Source: Limnanthes douglasii subsp. nivea (Eukaryota > Streptophyta > Magnoliopsida > Brassicales > Limnanthaceae). Taken from it: a DNA stretch of 64,000 nt. The stretch spans positions 340,196,654-340,260,653 of the forward strand of contig JAUPFV010000002.1 in the NCBI GenBank assembly GCA_036936605.1, read 5' to 3'. Both the position numbers and the translations under genes were made by a program. Shown here piece by piece: positions 11,412 to 23,550 of the stretch. Below the pieces are notes generated by a model. The model did no database searches. It was not told the origin of the DNA and worked only from the letters and a program-made list of their open reading frames with translations. Within the stretch, counting starts at the first letter, position 1, and each line of letters opens with the position of its first letter.

Positions 11412-14200
11412 ACCTTAAATTTTAAAAGCGGTTTGGTAAGAACACAAAGAGATCTGCTGACGAAACACATGTAACACAAAGAGCACTTCGTTGTACTTGA
11501 ACCAAAGTAAAGTGATAGTCAATTTTCATATTTCATGTGCTAATGAAAGTTGTATTAGAGTAAAGATAGGTGGTACAAATATCGTCACAATAGATAACAT
11601 GCAGTGTAAGAAGAGTGACGTTAAGTTCTCAGAAAATAAAACAAATCCAACTGATTTCAGATATCGTAGCAGCAACTGAGATAATCTACATTCGTGGATG
11701 ATCGAGCAATTGTATGTTGTTTATTAGATAACCAAGAAATATGATAACGCTCTAGATAGACAATATAAGAACTCATTGAGGTATGCAAATCTTTTATTTT
11801 TAACACAATCAACATTTGAGAATGTATAAAAATAAAGTGAGTTTTCTTTGTTAATAAATAATCCATGAGTTAATGTGTCACACAGATACCGGAGCTGTCG
11901 TTTTGCATCATTCCAACGTTCAACGCCAGATGATGCATGATTTGGGAAAGCTTGTTAACAACATATGCTATATCTTGTGAAGTGAGGTAAATATACTGAA
12001 TATTTCCAATAATTGTTCTACATTTTGTGTAGTTAGTCAATCTTGTACCAGTATGAAGTGTGGGATATAAATATGTAACAAGCGGTGTAACAAAAAGTTT
12101 TGTACCAATTAGTTTTGTTTGGTGAAGAAGATTAGTGATGTAGAGCTTTTGAGTAAACAACATACCAAAGGGAGCGACTAGAGCCTCAATTCCTAGAAAA
12201 TGAAACAAGTCGTCAAGATCATTGATTGGAAATATTTGTGTCAAGAGGTCAATGTGGCGTTGAGTAATACTGATGTTGGTACATGTGATAATAATATCAT
12301 TTACATAATCAAATAAATATACAGTATTTTTACATGTCTGAAGAATGAATATAGAGGTTTCCACATGAAAGTTTGTGGACCCATCTCAAGAATATTGGAG
12401 AACTTCAAAATACCACACTCATATGGCCTCTTTGAGTCCATATATACCCTTATGTACTTTTATACACGTTTTGGATTGTCTTTATCAATAAATTATGAGG
12501 GCTCGACCATGTAGACATATTCGTAAAGATGTCCCAAAGAAAAACATTATAAAAATCCAATTTTAATGATTTCCAACCTCTACTGATTGTGAGGCTTAGA
12601 ACAAACCGTATTATTTTCGGCTTGAAAACCATACTAAAAGTATAATGATAATCCACTCAAGGCCGCTAATGAATGCATTTTCCCCATAAACTAGTTTTGT
12701 ACATGTCAATAGAATCATTAAGAAGTCGTTTAAGACAAAAAATCCATTTACATCCAACATATTTTTATAGAGAAATAAATGGAATAAAATCATAGGTACC
12801 ATTTTGTATAAGAGAATTAAATTTAAAATTCTTAGCTTATATCCATTTGGGATATTTTGGGGAATGGGAAACAATATGGGGATCAATGTTTGATTGCTGA
12901 AAAATGATACTAGTGTGATTCATCTTTTTTTTTCCAGAGGGAACCCGTAGCCGCTACTCAACGAGTGCGCACAGGATAAACCCTTAGTCTGATGCAATAG
13001 CATGCAAACCAACACCAGAAGGTAAACCACACAAGGTGACAAGCTCAGCCAAGAAAACGTTTGTAAAGAGACTCAAACTCATGACCTTTGATCACAAACA
13101 TGCCATACTCCACCAACTCGGCTACCCTATTAGGGGCAAAATGAGTCTTCAGTGTGATTCATCTTGGTTAGAGGTTTTTGGATGTTGTTTTTTGCTATAG
13201 TGGTCATGAGATGAGTATTTTGATTGGTGGGTTGTGATATGGTTAAAGTATAAAATCTCGCAAACTTTTATGGTTCTAGTGGTAAATGTTCGATCATGGT
13301 TTCTTGATGATTAGCCAAACTGTGTTCGAGTAAATGGAGGCATGTGAACTGGGGTTGATAGTCTATTGGTACGGAAGAGCAATGGACTATTTTGGAATTT
13401 TATAAACAATGTTTACATGCATGATCTTTTTGTGGAGGTGTGTTGTGTGAGTCATTTTAAGTTGGTAGAATTTGGGCCTGGAGAATCTAGTTGAAAATAA
13501 TTTCTTGGCTAGCACGAGCTAAATGAGATTGGTGAGGGGTAAAGGAAAATGAGTTTTTAAGAAATTTGACATGACGAGAAATGTATGTTTTAGAAATGTA
13601 TAAAGTAAGACAAATATAATAATTTTGTGTTAAATAATAACCAATAATAACATAAAAAGTAAAATATGAGGCAGATTTATATTGAGAATATGGACAAAGC
13701 CATAGATAACATAAGCAACCAAACACCCAAAGCTTAACGTAGTTGGGTTAAAACCTAAAGAGTTTCTCTAAAGGAGATAATATTTTAGTGTCAGTGTGGG
13801 TATATGGTTGATGGTGTATATAACAAGGACAAAAGCATAAGTTCCATAAGTTTAAGGCAGTGATGCATGAGTGAGAAGATATAGTCTAGTTTAATAATAA
13901 AATGATGATTTTGTTCGTAAAACCATTATGTTTTGTTGTATAGTAAGATGAGATATACCATTTATGGAGATGAAATGATCAAGAGATTCATATTCACCAC
14001 CATTATCATTATAGAAAGGAAAAATTCATTGTTTAAATTGGTTTTTGACTAATGCCTTGACACGCACAAATACATCATATGCATAAGATCCCTATCTAAT
14101 GGGATAATACCAAATATGTCATATAAAATGATCAATAAATACAACATAATACCTAAAACTATCAACAAAATAAACAAGTGAGGTACATACGTAAAAAAAA
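11412..14200 (-). pseudogene. Ty1/copia pol remnant, unit B
   Basis: Same organisation as the unit A copy: integrase, RT and RNase H on the minus strand, interrupted by the SINE at 12927-13150. In this copy the RNase H block around 11690-11720 is intact where unit A lost 8 bp. The RT catalytic box is changed from YVDD to YVND by a single base (C to T on the plus strand at 12301). Confidence 0.8.
12927..13150 (-). mobile_element. Au-like SINE, duplicated copy in unit B
   Basis: Same SINE as at 8367-8591, carried along by the tandem duplication, with the same 15-bp flanking repeats at 12912-12926 and 13151-13165. It is not an independent insertion. Confidence 0.88.
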
Positions 14201-15929
14201 GTTCATATAGGTGGGATGAGGTTAAGTAGAAGAAGAGAATTTAATATTATGCATTTTGTTGTATGAACCTGCACTATAATGCGCGAAAGATGATAACAGA
14301 TTATGATGAATTCAGATAGTTCTTAGTTATTAATCCTGCCAAAACTATGTTCGTATGAAAGTGTTTATCAAAGAAATGTTCGTATGAGGTATTTTTACAA
14401 AGAGAAACTGAGCGAGTAGAGAGAGAAAGAGAGAAAAGGAATAAATGTAACAATCATTGACTAATCATTGGACATTTTCCCAAAAAGGTAATATCTTTTA
14501 TATAGTCCATGAGGTAAGTTATGAAATTACATATTTACCACTATTAAGTGGATATCTCACCCCACTCATTTACTATTCATAAACAAGTTTACTAGTTATT
14601 ACATTTGACCCCCTTAGTCCTTATGTTTCCCTTAGATTAGTCCTTAAAAATTAATTACACCAATTTGACCCTTGTATTTACTATACTAAAGCTTATTTAT
14701 CACCATATTTTCCTTCCCTTATCAGACTATATAATGGTAAATGAAAATTGGAAAGATGATTTTTTTAATAATAGTAAATATTGAATGACCTAGTATGGAG
14801 TGCAACTAGGACAAAATGGTTTTGACATTGAAATTTAGAAGAAACATTGGAAAATAAAATGAAGGAGATATAGTTGACTACTAATATACACCATCTTTAT
14901 ATTTTTCCATCAAAAGGATTGCCCATGTGTTTAGCTCATTTACGTGAAAATAGAAGGTAAAAAATTAATAAACACATAATTATGAGTCCAAAATTTATAA
15001 ATCAAAATTAAATTATTTTAATAGGTGGAACATAAATAAAAGTTTATAAAGTAAATGTGCGAGAAGAACTATGTATGATGGTTGAACTTGTATAGGCAAA
15101 GGTCGGCCCATCACAAATCATGACATCATCAAATACTTGGTACAAGATCTAAAGAGAGATATTTCTCAACTCAGATGTAGTATAATAAGACATTCAACCA
15201 TCTAGTAGCCAAGTAGGTTTCATGTTGTTGCTAAGAAAACCATGACTGTCTCATGGTTGTCGTGTTGTAAAAAAAAGATATCCCTGAGAGACTGGAAGAT
15301 GAGATGTCGGTGATTATTTATTAATGACAAACTGAAAGATAAGGAATTTTTGTGGCAGTGTGTCCTAAGGTTTCCGATGCTTGACAATCACCCAAATAAG
15401 GGATGGGTTGACGTTGATCATGAGGAGAAAGCATAGTGGTAAGACATGGTTATCATGGATTAGTGGCTAGTAATTTTGTGATATTAAAAAGATTGAGTGT
15501 AAGTAGAAGATGGTGAGGTTCGCAAGAATTATGGATAATGATAGGGTCTTTCGGATCGTTGGTGGAATATAAATTTGTATCTTAGAAGGAATGAGAAGTA
15601 AATTTATATATATAAGTTCAGTTTTAATAATTATCCTGAAAGTATTATATCCAATATCCGCAATATCATATAAGATACAAAATCATCATACGAGAAAAAT
15701 AAATATAATTTGTTGGTTTATTAATAGAAAATTCAAAAGTACAAAGTTTGACCAGTTTGTAGCAAAAGTATATTTTAAAAAAAACGATATACGCTTTAGA
15801 AAAATAAAGTTTTCCAAATTCACACATAAAAAAACACTAGACACTAAATTATTATTCATCTATGAAACATATAAGGTCTAAACTTCTAAACACTAAAAGG
15901 ATGTTTTTTCGGCATTCTAATTTAGATTT

Positions 15930-16220
15930 GGTGTTGTTCATCTTCAATTGACTTCAAAATGGTTTTTTATGACAAGTGCAATGAAGCACATGTATGTATC
16001 ATATCACCAAATAAATTATTTGTCATCCATGATATTGACTTCCGAACTAGTAATAAAATTTTATCCTTTAAAATGTTTGTGCCAATCATTTTTCTTGAAA
16101 CATTACAAATTTTTACAAAATGACTTTTTCCACGACAAACATAACAACTATTTCTACATGTTTAAAACTTGTTTTATTTTTGATTTTGTGTTTTTCTGTG
16201 AGAGTTTTTTTATTATTTTT
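15930..16220 (-). pseudogene. Probable copia gag/protease scrap with CCHC zinc knuckle
   Basis: The minus strand at 16105-16146 encodes CYVCRGKSHFVKIC, a perfect C-X2-C-X4-H-X4-C retroviral-type zinc knuckle. It is followed by a degenerate stretch that could be the protease region. Frames are broken on both sides and no other domain is certain. Confidence 0.4.
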
Positions 16221-17985
16221 TGGCTAATTTAGTTTCTTCATCCGCTTTATCTTAAACACGTGATTCATCTTTAATTCATAAATAATTTTTGGATTTTTTT
16301 TTAAATTTAAAACATTTTTTTAAAATTCAATGTCATTTAGATTACAAATGTAACCATTTATTTTTTTTCTAGATGCATATGCAACGATACAAATAATATG
16401 ATTTTTTGGATCTAATTTCAACTTATTTGGATTCACATTTTTTATAAAATGATAGACATAAGTAACTAATATATGACTTCTTTCTTTTCTAAAACTCATG
16501 TTATAAAATTTTAAATTTTTCAAAAAGATATAGGATTTATGAACGCACACCATACATTAATGCACAACCTAAAATGAGTTCACATGCTATTGCACATTTT
16601 CGTCATCCATTCTATTTTGTCGCGGTGTAATAAACGTTGAACATTGAAGAAATATCTCTCATTTTTCGTAAAAACTAGAAACTCATTGGAAAAGTACTAT
16701 TATCCTATGTCTCTCTGTAATATCTTTTTATCTTTTTATCTTAGTGTCTAAATGGTTGTTAATTTTAGCTGTAAAAATATTACATGTTGTAACATATTTT
16801 TGTTAAGAAAATAAACATAAGTATTAGGTGTATGCTAATAGTGATTGGTACAGTTTGTCAATATTGAAGGGTCGAGATTTGAGATGACAAAAACTTAAGG
16901 GCATGAACTACTGAGAGTCTAAGTGACAGAAGATCAACATATACTTAGGTTCTAAATATCTACTAAAACCTAAGAGAAAGAGCTATGTCGAGACTTGCTG
17001 ATAAGTATTTGCTGGAACTAAATGCAAGATCATTATATGTTTGAATTAGGTGAAGTGACTTATCTAGCTGAGGTTGTGAAGATACTTATGTGTTTGCGTA
17101 AGGAACTAAATTCACTATTATGTTGAAAGTTTGAAATGGATAGAAGATCTCAGCTAATGATTAATGAAATTAATCTAAGCATACTTTGGAGGAGAAAATA
17201 TAGAACAGTGTCAGGCGTCAGGATATGGTGCTACGACCTGCAATTTTATTCAAGCCAATACGGATGTTAGGGTGGTTGTTTCTATTAACCCTCAACTATT
17301 TTTCATAACACGATGACAACTGCTAATGTGATGATGTAATATTTCACCCATCATTGATTCTGCAAATACTGAAAGAGACGTATGAAACAACTTCTATATC
17401 ATGAGCTAGAGCTGCTGCATTTATGTGTGCAAGATAAACTAAAAGTTTTTTTAAAAAGATAAAATAATTAAGAAATAAATAATGAGATCCATAATTTTTT
17501 TTCTGTAAGCCAAAGTAGATTTGTAACAGAAAATAGTTGGTTGTGTTAGTTATGTTTGAGATATTTTCTTTTTAACACTTATTCTATATAAAATTAGTGT
17601 TTGTTGCCTCTTGATGTAAGATTTCTTCACAATCCAAACCATGTTAAATCATTTTGTGTGTGTTTGATTTAACTTTTTTTTAAACTTTGAGTTTGGATAT
17701 TACAGAGCCAAAGCACTACATTTTTCCTTGCACATTTGCAGGAAGTAAATCGCATATAGGTTAAGATTTACCCTACTATTGAAGTTGCATTAGTTTAAGC
17801 CTAAGATCTTAACAAGTCGAATGACTTACTATTGTGATTACCACCGAGTTTCAACACTAAATATTCATGTTTTAGAGTCTTTTACCCCAATAACTGGTGC
17901 GACGAGCATGTATATTATGTAATAATGTTGTTAGTAGGGATATAAATACAAGATATAAGAACACATATCATTTTAGATGTGTTAA
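16221..17985. other. AT-rich DNA, nothing confidently recognised
   Basis: Several short ORFs but none resembles a known family. The minus-strand ORF at 16320-16553 has a faint copia-like look but sits in the wrong order relative to the zinc knuckle. Confidence 0.4.
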
Positions 17986-17989
17986 ATAT

Positions 17990-19035
17990 TTTGGTCTCAC
18001 TAGGAAGTCAAAGAGAAACATAAATATGAGTTCCATGAAAATCGATCTTGATAAATTTAATGATGATGATTATTTTAACCTCTAGAGAATTGAGATCAAA
18101 TATTTTTAGTACAGAGATATGAAATCAATTAAAATCTATTTACACAGAGAAATCCTTAATTAGTTAATTTTATCTCAAGAAAGAATTGTATACACTCACA
18201 ATGGATGGTAACAAAAAGAATTGAATACACTAGTATGATATCAATAAAATCATTATTGATTTGAATGAAGTTAGATTTAAAGTTGAAGATGAATATCAAG
18301 GAATAATCCTATTATTTTTTTATGTTGGGTATGAGTACTTTGTTGAACCCCTACAATATAGAAACAATCCCCTTACGATAGTGAAAGTTAAGAGTGCTCT
18401 GAACTCAAAATATCTTTAATGAAAGATAAAATTTAAAGGTAACTCGTAAGTTCTAAATGAGAGATTCAATCAAGAATATAGTAAACTCTCAGTCCATATC
18501 TAGAATATTTACGAGGGGTTCTAAGGTTCAATGTTGTTTGTGCAAGAAGGAATGCCATACCAGTAAGAACAATTAATAGAGAAAGAAGGGGTATTGTATC
18601 CAAAACATGAGGTTGAATATGCTTCGATGGCCTTAGATGATTATCAATATAATGATGTTTTAATGGCTTCAACATGTATTTTTAATGACATGCGGGTCAT
18701 TTACTCAGGACCTTCATTCCATATAACTCCCGATAAAAATTACTTTGAAAACCAGATATTATTTAATGGTGGCAATGCCATATGAGGGAATGATAAACCT
18801 TATGATGTGAAAAGAATAAACAATGTTCGACTCAATTTTTATACAACACTTGAGAGTGTGTGAGGTATGTTCTCTAAGTGAAAATAAACCTTCTAATATT
18901 GGAATGTTCGATGATGAAGAGTTTACTTATAAGGATTAAGATGGCAGACTTCAGATTGTGCAAAGCTCACTAGTTGCTATAAAATCCTATAAAACTAATG
19001 ATATTTTAGTTTTGAAGGTCTTGTAGTGGTCAATT
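17990..19035 (+). pseudogene. Ty1/copia gag-protease-integrase N-terminal remnant
   Basis: Although broken by many stops, the plus strand follows copia polyprotein order. A gag start of the KFNDDDYFNL type (about 18050) is followed by gag words such as DLNEVRFKVEDEYQ and VKSALNSKYL (about 18260-18415). Next comes a protease/spacer region around 18600-18800, with FHITPDKNYF in place of the protease block and NDKPYDVKRINNVRL downstream, and then a GAG-pre-integrase-like stretch to about 19035. The same order is seen in the better preserved element at 54693-59996. No LTRs were found. Confidence 0.55.
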
Positions 19036-19699
19036 ATATGTATATTGTAGATAGATAATCAATAAGCTATAATATATGAGGTTAAAGCATGTAAGTGAGA
19101 AATACTTTTTTGAGCTTAACATACAATGGCTTTTGGAATGTAATACAATTTATAAGTTGAGCTTCTGTAAACTTTATGTATTGTGTTCCAGGTTTTACCA
19201 ATAAATTTGCATCCTCAAGATCCACATGTTTGATTTAGTATCCAAAAACAACAAGAAGCTGAAAGAAACGTAATTTGAGTAATTAAAAAAAAAAATTAAA
19301 TTATAAGAAACCTTAATCGTAAATACAATCGCAATTGATAAATATTTTTACTCAAATTTTAATTTTAATATCTTATAGTTTAAAGTAGAAACATTGGATA
19401 CGGTGTTCGTGGTTTTAGGGTTTAGAAAATAAAAAAAAAGTACGGTGAAACATAATGAAATAAAGGGTGGGATTGTAAAAGACTTATGATACAACATGAA
19501 TATCATAAATGCATGTAGGTTCCTTGTGTTAATTATAAATATTAAAGAGAAAAAAGTAAAATATAGAACAAGTATTATAAAAGAAAATTAAAAATTAAAA
19601 ATAAAGTGTTGATTTTGATAAACGAAAGAATTAAAATATGAAAAATAAATTGGCAAGATTAATATACATATTTTTCTTTTGACTTTAGGTTTACTCGCT
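19036..19699. other. AT-rich DNA, nothing recognised
   Basis: No ORF or repeat identified between the copia remnant and dispersed repeat R1. Confidence 0.4.
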
Positions 19700-20726
19700 T
19701 TAATTTTGGATTTACATGCTTTAAATAGTTGTAAAATAATAAAAAGTTTACAATCATATGTTTGGTGTGGTGCAAATTCATGGAAATTATCGATTTGTAG
19801 TTGCTTTCGTAGGTAAGAAACACTTTTGTGGCAAATTCGTTATAAATACGTTATTAAAGGTACTCGACTTTGCACCCGATTTGATGGTGGATTCCAGAAG
19901 ATTATTTCACAAACAGTGATTATAGATTCATATCATATGCAAGGAAACTACAACTAATTAAGATGATATTTGTGTCAAGCCAAGTTTACTAGAACTCTAT
20001 ATTAATTCTTGCTATAGATATTATGAATAATGGTAGGAAGTTCCTATAAAATGGGCATGGAAGAAAGTATATTAGGGCTATAGTTTCTTGAGAGGCCATT
20101 ATGCTTTATTAAAACAAAATAAAAACAAAATAAAAACTAGAAGTTTATGATTTGAAAAGTTAAAATTAAGCTGTTGTGCTCAAAAGACTTTAAGATAGAA
20201 TTATCAATAAATCCAACTCTATTTGGTAGATTTAAATATAAATGAAAAAGCTTAAGATAAAAAACTTTTAAAGTTAAAAAGATCCTCATCATGTTGCGTG
20301 TGTAAGAAAGCTCTCAATTAAGGAAGGTTAGAAATATCCCATTTCTATGCATAAAATTAACACCCATGAATTATGAATCATCCTATATAATACGAAATAA
20401 ATACTTACAAGTTGAAGTCATGGTAAAAAATTATGAATTTGATTGATATTTGCTTCGTGATTCTGATCTTTTCAAAATTTGTATCCTGATCATTCAGTTA
20501 TGATGGAATAATCAAATATGAAAATCTTTTTCAATTTAATTTTCTGAGTATGTATGTTTTTCTCTAAAATCACAAACGGTGATGATGAGGTAAAAAATTA
20601 TATAAAAAGTTAAAACGTTAAATGTGAGGTATAAATAAGATAAAAAAGAACTTGATAATTTTTTTTGAAAAACATTTGTATTTATTTTGTAAGAAGAATT
20701 GCAGTTGTTATAACTCTATGTTTATA
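19700..20726 (+). repeat. Dispersed repeat R1, copy 1, left part
   Basis: It is collinear with 50196-51240. Shared words include AACTACAACTAATTAAGATG, GATATTTGTGTCA and AAATGGGCATG, and the similarity ends exactly where Gypsy-1 begins. The remaining part of R1 resumes after Gypsy-1 at 31117. No coding content was recognised, so the nature of R1 is unknown. Confidence 0.85.
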
Positions 20727-20731
20727 ATATC

Positions 20732-21108
20732 TGATGAGTCCGGAAATTTTCACCACTCACTGTGGAAACCGGACAAGGGCAATTCGGACAAAAACCACCC
20801 ACTAAACCATCAGAACTGGACTAAAGTATTAAAAGCTAAACACTTTTTGACTAAGCTAATTGCTAATCTGCTTAATAAAACTAATGGGTTTTTGAACTCG
20901 ACCCGGTTTCATAAGTTTGACCAGAAAGCCCATGTGACCCATAATTAAGGGTATAAATACCCATCCACTTTCATTAATGAGGGTAATAAACATTTAATAC
21001 AACCAGACAGCTCAAATATCTCACTACAAAACACCCAAACATTAAATACTTTTAAAACACCATAAAACACATGACAAAATTACCCTCAGTAAAAAATAAT
21101 CCACACTA
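20732..21108 (+). repeat. Gypsy-1 5' LTR
   Basis: It begins TGATGAGTCCGG and ends CCACACTA (original end CA, as in the 3' LTR). A TATA box in the palindrome GGGTATAAATACCC lies near 20949-20962, the likely start region for the genomic RNA. Confidence 0.92.
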
Positions 21109-21127
21109 AATTGGCGACCACAGTGGG
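21109..21127 (+). other. Gypsy-1 primer-binding site region
   Basis: AATTGGCGACCACAGTGGG follows the 5' LTR directly. The same sequence follows the Gypsy-2 5' LTR at 41474. The matching tRNA was not determined. Confidence 0.6.
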
Positions 21128-21180
21128 AAAAGAAGGTGCCTGAATTTAACATTCGAAACCATCAAGAAAAGTCAGTTCGG

Positions 21181-23310
21181 ATGAATCCGGACGAGCAGGC
21201 AGTGCCACCAACTTTGGCAGAAGTGGTGGGAGAGAACGATGAATACACGACTGAAGAGCGAGATAGATTGAAAGCTGAAATAGAAGCCTTGAGGGCTGCT
21301 AAAGGGTAGAAATGGGTTTAAAAGAAAAATCAAAAGTTTCAGCCGTTCACCACACTGACAATCCCAGGGAGCATGACCCATCAGCAAAAACCCATGTAAG
21401 TACTAAAAAGACTCATGCTAGCTCAAAGAAGTCTCACCGGTCCGAACCGGTGGAGAGCTCAGATTCAGATTCAAAATCCTCTATTAGCTCCTCGAACGAA
21501 GATGGAGTGGAGGAATCCCTGTCATCCAGCAGTGATGAAGGTCGTTATAAAAAGAAGCAGAAGTAGGTTAAAAAATATTCAAGAAAGAGGGACAGACATG
21601 AAAGGTTAAAAAAGCATCTAGGAAAAGGGTCATCTCATGGTCACTGCCATGGCCGGAGACATGTAGACCGATTGTTGATGGATCATTTCGCCTTTCATGA
21701 TGACACCAGGTATCTTTGCAACTCCCAATGAAGATACTGTGTTTAGTTGTGGCGGGAATTGGAGACAATCTCCATTATCTTCCAAGATACTGTCTGGAAA
21801 CCTTCGTAAGAGGTTTGACAACACAAAGATGGAAAAATACGATGGGAGTAAAGATCCAGATAACCATCTAGAGAAATTTAAAAATTTTATGATGAATTTT
21901 GACGATGATGATAAGTTACTTTCTCGAGCGTTCTCCCAGTCTTTTACAGGGAGTGCTCTGAAGTGGTACAATAGTCTGCCACAGGGCTGCATCATAAATT
22001 TTGATACTTTTTGGGTGGCCTTCCAGAGGCAGTTTGTTGGAAGTAAGGAAGTGAAGGGAAATGTAGACACTATTATCCATTGTGCCCAAGAGCCAAATGA
22101 ATCCTTGAAAGAATATATAAGTCGTTTTGTGAACACCAAGAATGGATTAGCTGATTGATTTGAACAAGTAGCAATAACTTCTCTAAGGTAGGGTTTGAAC
22201 CCTGATAATATGGCTTATTCAGTAACCAGAAAGAAGGCCATGACGTGGGGCGGTTTACTGAATCAGGTTGGGAAACAAATCAATGTAGATGAAACAAAAA
22301 AGACCAGGGTGCATAGGCAGGTGAGATCGGCCCCAGTTGCACCAAACCAGAATCAGAATCAGTCCGAGTATAAGGATAAAGAAGCCGGACAGGGTCCCAG
22401 CAGGGCCAAGGCTCAATCCCACCCAACACCAGCTCAGAGTCAACAATCGAGAAATAAGCGAGGGCCATGGGTTCAACTGGAGTGGTTTTCCAAGTTAAAA
22501 GAGAATGTGACGACCATCTATGACAAAACAAAAGACGAAGTACACTTCAGGAAGCCAGCTGCGCTTCAATCTCCCAAGGAAAGTCATAATAATTGTTTCT
22601 GCCGATATCATAAAGATATTGGTCATAACACAGAAGATTGCATCGATTTGAAGCAAGAGGTGCAGAATTTGATCGAAAGAGAAAAATTGGGGGCTTATGT
22701 TAAAAGAAGAAGTGGAAATAGGCCTGATAATGCTCATCGGACTGGCCCAAACAATGCAGGGACATCGGCTCCGGATGAGGCTATGGTGATAATTGAAAGG
22801 TTTGATGTGGAGTCAGAGTATTTGGATACTGATCCAACCCGGAATAAGGTGGGCGTTATCACTCAACACAGCAAGACGGTGTCCGGACTCATTAACTTTT
22901 TTGAGCCACTTACAATATTTGGGGGAGACACCATGACTGCACCAACTGCTTCTTCGAGAAAGAGGCATGTTCATACTCTAGCTACTCAACTGGAAGGAGG
23001 CATGACTTCCTATCAATCGCAAATTCCTTTCCCTTTCATTGTTTTTGATGAAGATGATTTGAGGGACATAGCTGGTCCCCATGAAGATGTCGTGGTAATA
23101 GGAGCATCCATTGGGTGCAATGACATCAGACAAATTTTGGTGGACACCGATAGTTCATCCAATATCCTTTTTTTGACTTCCTACAAACAAACGAAGAATC
23201 CAGCAGTGATTCAGCGTTCAAATAGGTCAATTATGGGTTTCACTGGAAGCTCAACAGATGTGATCGGGGAGTTTGAGAAGGAGGTTTTGTTGGGCAAGGG
23301 CCTTTTTTAA
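21181..23310 (+). pseudogene. Gypsy-1 gag and protease region, broken
   Basis: An N-terminal segment starts at 21181. It is followed by a Ser/Lys/Asp-rich region and the retrotransposon gag core (about 21697-22158, with LSRAFSQSFTGSALKWYNSL). A CRYHKDIGHNTEDC zinc-knuckle-like motif lies near 22599, and an aspartic protease motif at 23137-23160. Lesions include a TAG near 21307, a stop at 21564, a one-base insertion near 21700, stops at 22156 and about 22192, and loss of the frame after 23310. The protease motif reads VDTDSS where DTGSS or DGGSS is expected; the Gly-to-Asp change (23149-23151) would probably inactivate it. Confidence 0.85.
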
Positions 23311-23550
23311 GAAGATGGTTAGAGTACTTTTTATTGTGGTAGATTGTCCCACTTGTTATAATGCCATTTTGGGAAGGTCTTGGCTTCCAGGATGCATGCT
23401 GTAGCTTCGACAATCCACCAATGTTTAAAATACGTTGTGCAAGGACAAGTGGGAGTAGTCCGAAGTAGTCAAAATATAGCAAGGGAATGTTATGCAACAA
23501 CACTGGCCCCTCGAACTTTGGGGGCAGTTCGGATCAGGAAGGATTAGCAG

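Larger units (their letters stand above)
11268..15831. repeat. Tandem duplication, unit B (4.56 kb)
   Basis: Second unit of the direct tandem duplication. Compared with unit A it has a 4-bp deletion near 11443, 8 extra bases near 11691-11698, a one-base difference in the SINE tail and scattered substitutions. By eye identity is about 99 percent, so the duplication is recent. The extra 8 bases keep a copia RNase H reading frame open, so unit B is ancestral there. Confidence 0.95.

Noticed and set aside
6712..15831. The two 4.56-kb repeats as LTRs of a giant element
   Set aside because: They abut directly with no internal region and contain pol fragments themselves.
16320..16553. Copia integrase fragment on the minus strand
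   Set aside because: Only a faint resemblance, and it lies on the wrong side of the gag zinc knuckle at 16105.
21630..22139. 169-codon minus-strand ORF in Gypsy-1
   Set aside because: It is opposite the conserved gag core. Unlike the antisense gene near the 3' LTR it has no counterpart in Gypsy-2, where this region is deleted.
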